Shown one piece after another: positions 17,728 through 31,375 of a stretch of 64,000 bases of DNA. The position numbers and the translations under genes are program-made. Position 1 is the first letter of the stretch. Each line of letters starts with the position of its first letter. The stretch is from Taudactylus pleione (lineage: Eukaryota > Chordata > Amphibia > Anura > Myobatrachidae), in contig JAUIMM010000737.1 in assembly GCA_031769625.1 (NCBI GenBank), positions 62,001-126,000 of the forward strand. Direction: 5' to 3'. The notes below the pieces were generated by a model. That model made no database searches. It worked only from the letters and a program-made list of their open reading frames with translations, and had not been told where the DNA came from.

Positions 17728-20700
17728 TAATTTATCTCCTGATATACTCTGTGCTGCTGGGTACCCTGCTCCTTCCACTATATAATTCACAGTCTGTGGC
17801 TTCCTACTGCCTTCATTCCCTTCCTCACTTCATTTCACTGCCCCTGTCACATGCAGCCCTGTCCTCATTGACATATCACTCATCTGCTGATTTACTCTGT
17901 GCTGCTGGGGACCCTGCTCTTTGCACTATATAACTCTCAGTCTGTGGCTTCCTGCTGCCTCCATTCCCCTCCTCACATCATGTCACTGCCATGTCAAATG
18001 CAGCCCTGTCCTCACTAACACATCACTCATTTCCTGGTATACTTTGTGCTGCTGGGGACCCTGCTCCTTCCACTAAACAACTCTCAGTCTGTGGCTTCCT
18101 GCTGCCTCCATTCCCGTCCTCACATCATGTCACCTCCCCTGTCACATGCAGCTCTGTCCTCACTAATAAATCACTCATCTCCTGATATACTCTGTACTGC
18201 TGGAGGACCCTGCTCCTCCCACTATATAACTCTCAGTCTGTGACTTCCTGCTACCTCCATTCCTATCCTCACATCATGTCACTGCCCCTGTCACATGCAG
18301 CCCTGTCCTCACTAACACATCACTCATCTCCTGATATACTCTGTGCTGCTGGGGACCCTGGTCCTCCCACTATATAACTCTCAGTCTGTGGATTCCTGCT
18401 GCCTCCATTCACCTCTTCACATCATGTCACTGCCCCTGTCACATGCAGCCCTGTCCTCACTGACACATCACTCATCTCCTGATATACTCTGTGCTGCTGC
18501 GGACCCTGCTCCTCCCACTATATAACCCTCAGTCTGTGGCTTCCTGCTGCCCCATTCCCCTCCTCACATCATGTCACTGCCCCTGTCACAAGCAGCCCTG
18601 TCCTCACTAACACATCACTCATCTCCTGATATACTCTGTGCTGCTGGGGACCCTGCTCCTACCACCATATAACTCTCAGACTGTGGCTTCCAACTGCCTC
18701 CATTCCCCTCCTTAAATCATGTCACTGCCCCTGTCACATGCAGCCCTGTCCTCACTAGCACATCACTCATCTCCTTATATACTCTGTGCTGCTGGGGACC
18801 CTGCTCCTCCCACTATATAACTCTCAGTTTGTACCTTCCTGCTGCCTCCATTCCCCTCCTCACATCATGTCACTGCACCTGTCACATGCAACCCTGTCCT
18901 CACTAACCTATCACTCATCTCCTGATATACTCTGTGCTGCTGGGGACCCTGCTCCTCCCACTATATAACTCTCAGTCTGTGGCTTCCTGCTGCCTCCATT
19001 CCCCTCCTCACATCATGTCACTGCCCCTGTCACATGCAGCCCTGTCCTCACTAACACATCGCTCATCTCCTGATATACTCTGTGCTGCTGGGGAACCCTG
19101 CTCCTCCCACTATATAACTCTCAGTCTGTGGTGTCATGCTGCCTCCATTCCCCTCCTCACATCATGTCACTGCCCCTGTCACATGCAGCCCTGTCCTCAC
19201 TAACACATCACTCATCTCCTGATATACTCTGTGCTGCTGGGGACCCTGCTCCTCCCACTATATAACTCTCAGTTTGTGGCTTCCTGCTGCCTCCATTCCC
19301 CTCCTCACATCATGTCACTGCCCCTGTCACATGCAGCTCTGTCCTCACTAACACATCACACATCTCCTGATATACTCTGTGCTGCTGGGGACTCTCCTCC
19401 TCCCACTATAGATCCCTCAGTCTGTGGCTTCTTGCTGCCTCCATTCCCCTCCTCACATCATGTCACTGCCCCTGTCACATGCAGCCCTGTCCTCACTAAT
19501 ACATAACTCATCTCCTGATATACTCTGTGCTGCTGGGGAACCTACTCCTCCCACTATATAGCTCTCAGTTTGTGGCTTCCTGCTGCCCCATTCCCCTCCT
19601 CACATCATGTCACTGCCCCTGTCACATGCAGCCCTGTCCTTACTAACACATCACTCATCTCCTGATATATTCTGTGCTGCTGGGAACCCTGCTCCTCCCA
19701 CTATATAACTCTCAGTTTGTGGCTTCCTGCTGCCCCCATTCCCCTCCTTACATCATGTCACTGCCCCTGTCACATGCAGCCCTGTCCTCACTAACACATC
19801 ACTCATCTCCTGATATACTCTGTGCTGCTGGGGACCCTACTCCTTCCACTATATAACTCTCAGTTTGTGGCTTCCTGCTGCCTCCATTCCCCTCCTCACA
19901 TCATGTCACTGCCCCTGTCACATGCAGCCCTGTCCTCACTAACAGATCACTCATCTCCTGATACACTCTGTGGTGCTAGGGACCCTGCTCCTCCAATTAT
20001 TTAACTCTCAGTTTGTGGCTTCCTGCTTCCTCCATTCCCCTCCTCACATCATGTCACTGCCCCTGTCACATGCTGCCCTGTCCTCACTAATACATCACTC
20101 ATCTCCTGATATACTCTGTGCTGCTGGGGACCCTGCTCCTCCCACTATATAACTCTCAGTTTGTGGCTTCTTGCTGCCTCCATTCCCCTCCTCACATCAT
20201 GTCACTGCCCCTGTCACATGCAGCCCTGTCCTCACTAACACATCACTCATCTCCTGATATACTCTGTGCTGCTGGGGACCCTGCTCCTCCCACTATATAA
20301 CTCTCAGTTTGTGGCTTCCTTCTGCCTCCATTCCCCTCCTCACATTATGTCACTGCCCCTGTCACATGCAGCTCTGTCCTCACTAACACATCACTCATCT
20401 CCTGATATACTCTGTGCTGCTGGGGACCCTGCTACTCCCACTATATAACTCTCAGTTTGTGGCTTCCTGCTGCTTCCATTCCTCTCCTCACATCATGTCA
20501 CTGCCCCTGTCACATGCAGCCCTGTCCTCACTAACACATCACTCATCTCCTGATATACTCTGTGCTGCTGGGGACCCTGCTCCTCCCACTATATAACTCT
20601 CAGTCTGTGGCTTCCTGCTGCCTCCATTCCCCTCCTCACATCATGTCACTGCCTCTGTCACATGAAGCCCTGTCCTCACTAACACATCGCTCTTCTCCTG

Positions 20701-23700
20701 ATATACTCTGTGCTGCTGGGGAACCCTGCTCCTCCCACTATATAACTCTCAGTCTGTGGTGTCCTGCTGCCTCCATTCCCCTCCTCACATCATGTCACTG
20801 CCCCTGTCACATGCAGCCCTGTCCTCACTAACACATCACTCATCTCCTGATATACTCTGTGCTGCTGGGGACCCTGCTCCTCCCACTATATAACTCTCAG
20901 TTTGTGGCTTCCTGCTGCCCCATTCCCCTCCTCACATCATGTCACTGCCCCTGTCACATGCAGCCCTGTCCTCACTAACACATCACACATCTCCTGATAT
21001 ACTCTGTGCTGCTGGGGACTCTCCTCCTCCCACTATATAACCCTCAGTCTGTGGCTTCTTGCTGCCTCCATTCCCCTCCTCACATCATGTCACTGTCCCT
21101 GTCACATGCAGCCCTGTCCTCACTAATACATCACTCATCTCCTGATATACTCTGTGCTGCTGGGGACCCTGCTCCTCCCACTATTTAACTCTCAGTTTGT
21201 GGCTTCCTGCTGCCTCCATTCCCCTCCTCACATCATGTCACTGCCCCTGTCACATGCAGCCCTGTACTCACTAACACATCACTCATCTCCTGATATACTC
21301 TGTGCTGCTGGGGACCCTGCTCCTCCCACTATATAACTCTCAGTTTGTGGCTTCCTTCTGCCTCCATTCCCCTGCTCACATTATGTCACTGCCCCTGTCA
21401 CATGCAGCTCTGTCCTCACTAACACATCACTCATCTCCTGATATACTCTGTGCTGCTGGGGACCCTGCTCCTCCCACTATATAACTCTCAGTTTGTGGCT
21501 TCCTGCTGCTTCCATTCCTCTCCTCACATCATGTCACTGCCCCTGTCACATGCAGCTCTGTCCTCACTAACACATCACTCATCTCCTGATATACTCTGTG
21601 CTGCTGGGGACCCTGCTCCTCCCACTATATAACTCTCAGTCTGTGGCTACCTGCTGCCTCCATTCCCCTCCTCACATCATGTCACTGCCACTGTCACATG
21701 AAGCCCTGTCCTCACTAACACATCGCTCTTCTCCTGATATACTCTGTGCTGCTGGGGAACCCTGCTCCTCCCACTATATAACTCTCAGTCTGTGGTGTCC
21801 TGCTGCCTCCATTCCCCTCCTCACATCATGTCACTGCCCCTGTCACATGCAGCCCTGTCCTCACTAACACATCACTCATCTCCTGATATACTCTGTGCTG
21901 CTGGGGACCCTGCTCCTCCCACTATATAACTCTCAGTTTGTGGCTTCCTGCTGCCCCATTCCCCTCCTCACATCATGTCACTCCCCCTGTCACATGCAGC
22001 CCTGTCCTCACTAACACATCACACATCTCCTGATATACTCTGTGCTGCTGGGGACTCTCCTCCTCCCACTATATAACCCTCAGTCTGTGGCTTCTTGCTG
22101 CCTCCATTCCCCTCCTCACATCATGTCACTGCCCCTGTCACATGCAGCCCTGTCCTCACTAATACATCACTCATCTCCTGATATACTCTGTGCTGCTGGG
22201 GACCCTGCTCCTCCCACTATATAACTCTCAGTTTGTGGCTTCCTGCTGCCTCCATTCCCCTCCTCACATCATGTCACTGCCCCTGTCACATGCAGCCCTG
22301 TCCTCACTAACACATCACTCATCTCCTGATATACTCTGTGCTGCTGGGGACCCTGCTCCTCCCACTATATAACCCTCAGTCTGTGGCTTCCTGCTGCCTC
22401 CATTCCCCTCCTCACATCATGTCACTGCCCCTTTCACATGCAGCCCTGTCCTCACTAACACATCACTCATCTCCTGATATTCTCTGTTCTGCAGGGGATC
22501 CCTGCTCCTCCCACTATATAACTCTCAGTCTGTGGCTTCCTGTTGCCCCCATTCCCCTCCTTACATCATGTCACTGCCCCTGTCACATGCAGCCCTGTCC
22601 TCACTAACACATCACTCATCTCCTGATATACTCTGTGCTGCTGGTTACCCTGCTCCTCCCACTATAGAACCCTCAGTCTGTGGCTTCTTGCTGCCTCCAT
22701 TCCCCTCCTCACATCATGTCACTGCCCCTGTCACATGCAGCCCTGTCCTCACTAATACATCACTCATCTTCTGATATACTCTGTGCTGCTGGGGAACCTA
22801 CTCCTCCCACTATATAACTCTCAGTTTGTGGCTTCCTGCTGCCCCATTCCCCTCCTCACATCATGTCACTGCCCCTGTCACATGCAGCCCTGTCCTTACT
22901 AACACATCACTCATCTCCTGATATACTCTGTGCTGCTGTGAACCCTGCTCCTCCCACTATATAACTCTCAGTTTGTGGCTTCCTGCTGCCCCCATTCCCC
23001 TCCTTACATCATGTCACTGCCCCTGTCACATGCAGCCCTGTCCTCACTAACACATCACTCATCTCCTGATATACTCTGTGCTGCTGGGGAGCCTACTCCT
23101 CCCACTATATAACTCTCAGTTTGTGGCTTCCTGCTGCCTCCATTCCCCTTCTCACATCATGTCACTGCCCCTGTCACATGCAGCCCTGTCCTCACTAACA
23201 GATCACTCATCTCCTGATACACTCTGTGGTGCTAGGGACCCTGCTCCTCCCATTATTTAACTCTCAGTTTGTGGCTTCCTGCTTCCTCCATTCCCCTCCT
23301 CACATCATGTCACTGCCCCTGTCACATGCTGCCCTGTCCTCACTAATACATCACTCATCTCCTGATATACTCTGTGCTGCTGGGGACCCTGCTCCTCCCA
23401 CTATATAACTCTCAGTTTGTGGCTTCCTGCTGCCTCCATTCCCCTCCTCACATCATGTCACTGCCCCTGTCACATGCAGCCCTGTCCTCACTAACACATC
23501 ACTCATCTCCTGATATACTCTGTGCTGCTGGGGACCCTGCTCCTCCCACTATATAACTCTCAGTTTGTGGCTTCCTTCTGCCTCCATTCCCCTCCTCACA
23601 TTATGTCACTGCCCTTGTCACATGCAGCTCTGTCCTCACTAACACATCACTCATCTCCTGATATACTCTGTGCTGCTGGGGACCCTGCTCCTCCCACTAT

Positions 23701-25044
23701 ATAACTCTCAGTTTGTGGCTTCCTGCTGCTTCCATTCCTCTCCTCACATCATGTCACTGCCCCTGTCACATGCAGCCCTGTCCTCACTAACACATCACTC
23801 ATCTCCTGATATACTCTGTGCTGCTGGGTACCCTGCTCCTCCCACTATATAACTCTCAGTCTGTGGCTTCCTGCTGCCTCCATTCCCCTCCTCACATCAT
23901 GTCACTGCCCCTGTCACATGAAGCACTGTCCTCACTAACACATCGCTCTTCTCCTGATATACTCTGTGCTGCTGGGGAACCCTGCTCCTCCCACTATATA
24001 ACTCTCAGTCTGTGGTGTCCTGCTGCCTCCATTCCCCTCCTCACATCATGTCACTGCCCCTGTCACATGCAGCCCTGTACTCACTAACACATCACTCATC
24101 TCCTGATATACTCTGTGCTGCTGGGGACCCTGCTCCTCCCACTATATAACTCTCAGTTTGTGGCTTCCTGCTGCCCCATTCCCCTCCTCACATCATGTCA
24201 CTGCCCCTGTCACATGCAGCCCTGTCCTCACTAACACATCACACATCTCCTGATATACTCTGTGCTGCTGGGGACTCTCCTCCTCCCACTATATAACCCT
24301 CAGTCTGTGGCTTCTTGCTGCCTCCATTCCCCTCCTCACATCATGTCACTGCCCCTGTCACATGCAGCCCTGTCCTCACTAATACATCACTCATCTCCTG
24401 GTATACTCTGTGCTGCTGGGGACCCTGCTCCTCCCACTATATAACTCTCAGTTTGTGGCTTCCTGCTGCCTCCATTCCCCTCCTCACATCATGTCACTGC
24501 CCCTGTCACATGCAGCCCTGTCCTCACTAACACATCACTCATCTCCTGATATACTCTGTGCTGCTGGGGACCCTGCTCCTCCCACTATATAACTCTCAGT
24601 TTGTGGCTTCCTTCTGCCTCCATTCCCCTGCTCACATTATGTCACTGCCCCTGTCACATTCAGCTCTGTCCTCACTAACACATCACTCATCTCCTGATAT
24701 ACTCTGTGCTGCTGGGGACCCTGCTCCTCCCACTATATAACTCTCAGTTTGTGGCTTCCTGCTGCTTCCATTCCTCTCCTCACATCATGTCACTGCCCCT
24801 GTCACATGCAGCCCTGTCCTCACTAACACATCACTCATCTCCTGATATACTCTGTGCTGCTGGGGACCCTGCTCCTCCCACTATATAACCCTCAGTCTGT
24901 GGCTTCCTGCTGCCTCCATTCCCCTCCTCACATCATGTCACTGCCCCTGTCACATGCAGCCCTGTCCTCACTAACACATCACTCATCTCCTGATACACTC
25001 TGTGCTGCTAGGGACCCTGCTCCTCCCACTATATAACTCTCAGT

Positions 25045-28000
25045 TTGTGGCTTCCTGCTGCTTCCATTCCTCTCCTCACATCGTGTCACTGCCCCTGTCA
25101 CATGCAGCCCTGTCCTCACAAACACATCAAACATCTCCTGATATACTCTGTGCTGCTGGGGACCCTCCTCCTCCCACTATATAACCCTCAGTCTGTGGCT
25201 TCCTGCTGCCTCCATTCCCCTCCTCACATCATGTCACTGCCCCTGTCACATGCAGCCCTGTCCTCACTAACACATCACTCATCTCCTGATATACTCTGTG
25301 CTGCTGGGGAACCCTGCTCCTCCCACTATATAACTCTCAGTCTGTGGCTTCCTGCTGCCCCCATTCCCCTCCTCACATCATGTCACTGCCCCTGTCACAT
25401 GCAGCCCTGTCCTCACTAACACATCACTTATCTCCTGATATACTCTGTGCTGCTGGGGACCCTGCTCCTCCTACTATATAACTCTCAGTTTGTGGCTTCC
25501 TGCTGCCTCCATTCCCCTCCTCACATCATGTCACTGCCCCTGTCACATGCTGCCCTGTCCTCACTAACACGTCACTCATCTCCTGATACACTCTGTGCTG
25601 CTGGTTACCCTGCTCATCCCACTATATAACTCTCAGTCTGTGGCTTCCTGCTGCCCCCATTCCCCTCCTTACATTATGTCACTTCCCCTGTCACATGCAG
25701 CCCTGTCCTCACTAACACATCACTTATCTCCTGATATACTCTGTGCTGCTGGGGACCCTGCTCCTCCCACTATATAACTCTCAGTCTGTGACTTCCTGCT
25801 GCCTCCAATCCCCTCCTCACATCATGTCACTGCCCCTGTCACATGCTGCCCTGTCCTCACTAACACATCACTCATCTCCTGATATACTCTGTGCTGCTGG
25901 GGTCCCTGCTCCAACCAATATATAACTCTCAGTCTGTGACTTCCTGCTGCCTCCATTCCCCTCCTCACATCATGTTACTGTCCCTGTCACATGCAGCCCT
26001 GTCCTCACTAACACATCACTCATCTCCTGATATACTCTGTGTGCTGGGGGCCCTGCTCCTCCCACTATATATCTCTCAGTCTGTGGCTTCTTGCTGCCTC
26101 CATTCCCCTCCTCACATCATGTCACTGCCCCTGTCACATGCAGCCCTGTCCTCACTAACACATCACTCATCTCCTGATACACTATGTGCTGCTAGGGACC
26201 CTGCTCCTCCCACTATATAACTCTCAGTCTGTGACTTCCTGCTGCCTCAAAATTCCCCTCCTCACATCATGTCACTGCCCCTGTCACATGCTGCCCTGTC
26301 CTCACTAACACATCACTCATCTCCTGATATACTCTGTGCTGCTGGGGACCCTGCTCCTCCCACTATGTAACTCTCTGCCTGTGTCTACCTGCTGCCTCCA
26401 TTCCCCTCCTCACATCATGTCACTGCTCCTGTCACATGCTGCCCTGTCCTCACTAACACATCACTCATCTCCTGATATACTCTGTGCTGCTGGGGAACCC
26501 TGCTCCTCCCACTATATAACTCTCAGTCTGTGGCGTCCTGCTGCCTCCATTCCCCTCCTCACATCATGTCCCTGCCCCTGTCACATGCAGCCCTGTCCTC
26601 ACTAACACATCACTCATCTCCTGATATACTCTGTGCTGCTAGGGACCCTGCTCCTCCCACTATATAACTCTCAGTCTGTTGCTTCCTGCTGCCTCCATTC
26701 CCCTCCTCACATCATGTCACTGCCCCTGTCACATGCAGCCCTGTCCTCACTAACACATCACTCATCTCCTGATACACTCTGTGCTGCTAGGGACCCTGCT
26801 CCTCCCACTATATAACTCTCAGTTTGTGGCTTCCTGCTGCTTCCATTCCTCTCCTCACATCGTGTCACTGCCCCTGTCACATGCAGCCCTGTCCTCACAA
26901 ACACATCAAACATCTCCTGATATACTCTGTGCTGCTGGGGACCCTCCTCCTCCCACTATATAACCCTCAGTCTGTGGCTTCCTGCTGCCTCCATTCCCCT
27001 CCTCACATCATGTCACTGCCCCTGTCACATGCAGCCCTGTCCTCACTAATACATCACTCATCTCCTGGTATACTCTGTGCTGCTGGGGACCCTGCTCCTC
27101 CCACTATATAACTCTCAGTTTGTGGCTTCCTGCTGCCTCCATTCCCCTCCTCACATCATGTCACTGCCCCTGTCACATGCAGCCCTGTCCTCACTAACAC
27201 ATCACTCATCTCCTGATATACTCTGTGCTGCTGGGGACCCTGCTCCTCCCACTATATAACTCTCAGTTTGTGGCTTCCTTCTGCCTCCATTCCCCTGCTC
27301 ACATTATGTCACTGCCCCTGTCACATTCAGCTCTGTCCTCACTAACACATCACTCATCTCCTGATATACTCTGTGCTGCTGCGGACCCTGCTCCTCCCAC
27401 TATATAACTCTCAGTTTGTGGCTTCCTGCTGCTTCCATTCCTCTCCTCACATCATGTCACTGCCCCTGTCACATGCAGCCCTGTCCTCACTAACACATCA
27501 CTCATCTCCTGATATACTCTGTGCTGCTGGGGACCCTGCTCCTCCCACTATATAACCCTCAGTCTGTGGCTTCCTGCTGCCTCCATTCCCCTCCTCACAT
27601 CATGTCACTGCCCCTGTCACATGCAGCCCTGTCCTCACTAACACATCACTCATCTCCTGATACACTCTGTGCTGCTAGGGACCCTGCTCCTCCCACTATA
27701 TAACTCTCAGTTTGTGGCTTCCTGCTGCTTCCATTCCTCTCCTCACATCGTGTCACTGCCCCTGTCACATGCAGCCCTGTCCTCACAAACACATCAAACA
27801 TCTCCTGATATACTCTGTGCTGCTGGGGACCCTCCTCCTCCCACTATATAACCCTCAGTCTGTGGCTTCCTGCTGCCTCCATTCCCCTCCTCACATCATG
27901 TCACTGCCCCTGTCACATGCAGCCCTGTCCTCACTAACACATCACTCATCTCCTGATATACTCTGTGCTGCTGGGGAACCCTGCTCCTCCCACTATATAA

Positions 28001-31000
28001 CTCTCAGTCTGTGGCTTCCTGCTGCCCCCATTCCCCTCCTCACATCATGTCACTGCCCCTGTCACATGCAGCCCTGTCCTCACTAACACATCACTTATCT
28101 CCTGATATACTCTGTGCTGCTGGGGACCCTGCTCCTCCTACTATATAACTCTCAGTTTGTGGCTTCCTGCTGCCTCCATTCCCCTCCTCACATCATGTCA
28201 CTGCCCCTGTCACATGCTGCCCTGTCCTCACTAACACGTCACTCATCTCCTGATACACTCTGTGCTGCTGGTTACCCTGCTCATCCCACTATATAACTCT
28301 CAGTCTGTGGCTTCCTGCTGCCCCCATTCCCCTCCTTACATTATGTCACTTCCCCTGTCACATGCAGCCCTGTCCTCACTAACACATCACTTATCTCCTG
28401 ATATACTCTGTGCTGCTGGGGACCCTGCTCCTCCCACTATATAACTCTCAGTCTGTGACTTCCTGCTGCCTCCAATCCCCTCCTCACATCATGTCACTGC
28501 CCCTGTCACATGCTGCCCTGTCCTCACTAACACATCACTCATCTCCTGATATACTCTGTGCTGCTGGGGTCCCTGCTCCAACCAATATATAACTCTCAGT
28601 CTGTGACTTCCTGCTGCCTCCATTCCCCTCCTCACATCATGTTACTGTCCCTGTCACATGCAGCCCTGTCCTCACTAACACATCACTCATCTCCTGATAT
28701 ACTCTGTGTGCTGGGGGCCCTGCTCCTCCCACTATATATCTCTCAGTCTGTGGCTTCTTGCTGCCTCCATTCCCCTCCTCACATCATGTCACTGCCCCTG
28801 TCACATGCAGCCCTGTCCTCACTAACACATCACTCATCTCCTGATACACTATGTGCTGCTAGGGACCCTGCTCCTCCCACTATATAACTCTCAGTCTGTG
28901 ACTTCCTGCTGCCTCAAAATTCCCCTCCTCACATCATGTCACTGCCCCTGTCACATGCTGCCCTGTCCTCACTAACACATCACTCATCTCCTGATATACT
29001 CTGTGCTGCTGGGGACCCTGCTCCTCCCACTATGTAACTCTCTGCCTGTGTCTACCTGCTGCCTCCATTCCCCTCCTCACATCATGTCACTGCTCCTGTC
29101 ACATGCTGCCCTGTCCTCACTAACACATCACTCATCTCCTGATATACTCTGTGCTGCTGGGGAACCCTGCTCCTCCCACTATATAACTCTCAGTCTGTGG
29201 CGTCCTGCTGCCTCCATTCCCCTCCTCACATCATGTCCCTGCCCCTGTCACATGCAGCCCTGTCCTCACTAACACATCACTCATCTCCTGATATACTCTG
29301 TGCTGCTAGGGACCCTGCTCCTCCCACTATATAACTCTCAGTCTGTTGCTTCCTGCTGCCTCCATTCCCCTCCTCACATCATGTCACTGCCCATGTCACA
29401 TGCAGCCCTGTCCTCACTAACACATCACTCATCTCCTGATACACTCTGTGCTGCTAGGGACCCTGCTCCTCCCACTATATAACTCTCAGTTTGTGGCTTC
29501 CTGCTGCTTCCATTCCTCTCCTCACATCGTGTCACTGCCCCTGTCACATGCAGCCCTGTCCTCACAAACACATCAAACATCTCCTGATATACTCTGTGCT
29601 GCTGGGGACCCTCCTCCTCCCACTATATAACCCTCAGTCTGTGGCTTCCTGCTGCCTCCATTCCCCTCCTCACATCATGTCACTGCCCCTGTCACATGCA
29701 GCCCTGTCCTCACTAACACATCACTCATCTCCTGATATACTCTGTGCTGCTGGGGAACCCTGCTCCTCCCACTATATAACTCTCAGTCTGTGGCTTCCTG
29801 CTGCCCCCATTCCCCTCCTCACATCATGTCACTGCCCCTGTCACATGCAGCCCTGTCCTCACTAACACATCACTTATCTCCTGATATACTCTGTGCTGCT
29901 GGGGACCCTGCTCCTCCTACTATATAACTCTCAGTTTGTGGCTTCCTGCTGCCTCCATTCCCCTCCTCACATCATGTCACTGCCCCTGTCACATGCTGCC
30001 CTGTCCTCACTAACACGTCACTCATCTCCTGATACACTCTGTGCTGCTGGTTACCCTGCTCATCCCACTATATAACTCTCAGTCTGTGGCTTCCTGCTGC
30101 CCCCATTCCCCTCCTTACGTTATGTCACTTCCCCTGTCACATGCAGCCCTGTCCTCACTAACACATCACTTATCTCCTGATATACTCTGTGCTGCTGGGG
30201 ACCCTGCTCCTCCCACTATATAACTCTCAGTCTGTGACTTCCTGCTGCCTCCAATCCCCTCCTCACATCATGTCACTGCCCCTGTCACATGCTGCCCTGT
30301 CCTCACTAACACATCACTCATCTCCTGATATACTCTGTGCTGCTGGGGTCCCTGCTCCAACCAATATATAACTCTCAGTCTGTGACTTCCTGCTGCCTCC
30401 ATTCCCCTCCTCACATCATGTTACTGTCCCTGTCACATGCAGCCCTGTCCTCACTAACACATCACTCATCTCCTGATATACTCTGTGTGCTGGGGGCCCT
30501 GCTCCTCCCACTATATATCTCTCAGTCTGTGGCTTCTTGCTGCCTCCATTCCCCTCCTCACATCATGTCACTGCCCCTGTCACATGCAGCCCTGTCCTCA
30601 CTAACACATCACTCATCTCCTGATACACTATGTGCTGCTAGGGACCCTGCTCCTCCCACTATATAACTCTCAGTCTGTGACTTCCTGCTGCCTCAAAATT
30701 CCCCTCCTCACATCATGTCACTGCCCCTGTCACATGCTGCCCTGTCCTCACTAACACATCACTCATCTCCTGATATACTCTGTGCTGCTGGGGACCCTGC
30801 TCCTCCCACTATGTAACTCTCTGCCTGTGTCTACCTGCTGCCTCCATTCCCCTCCTCACATCATGTCACTGCTCCTGTCACATGCTGCCCTGTCCTCACT
30901 AACACATCACTCATCTCCTGATATACTCTGTGCTGCTGGGGAACCCTGCTCCTCCCACTATATAACTCTCAGTCTGTGGCGTCCTGCTGCCTCCATTCCC

Positions 31001-31080
31001 CTCCTCACATCATGTCCCTGCCCCTGTCACATGCAGCCCTGTCCTCACTAACACATCACTCATCTCCTGATATACTCTGT
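25045..31080. repeat. Satellite higher-order block: 2,667-bp and 1,779-bp duplications
   Basis: Marker monomers recur at fixed distances. The unit with GGGGTCCCTGCTCCAACCAA starts near 25891, 28558 and 30337 (offsets 2,667 and 1,779). The unit with the ATGTAACTCTCTGCCTGTG variant starts near 26336, 29003 and 30782 (2,667 and 1,779). These equal 18 and 12 monomers plus 3 bp, the extra bases coming from internal small insertions and deletions carried along with each copy. Confidence 0.85.
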
Positions 31081-31375
31081 GCTGCTAGGGACCCTGCTCC
31101 TCCCACTATATAACTCTCAGTCTGTTGCTTCCTGCTGCCTCCATTCCCCTCCTCACATCATGTCACTGCCCCTGTCACATGCAGCCCTGTCCTCACTAAC
31201 ACATCACTCATCTCCTGATATACTCTGTGCTGCTGGGGAACCCTGCTCCTCCCACTATATAACTCTCAGTCTGTGGCTTCCTGCTGCCCCCATTCCCCTC
31301 CGTACATCATGTCACTGCCCCTGTCACATGCAGCCCTGTCCTCACTAACACATCACTTATCTCCTGATATACTCT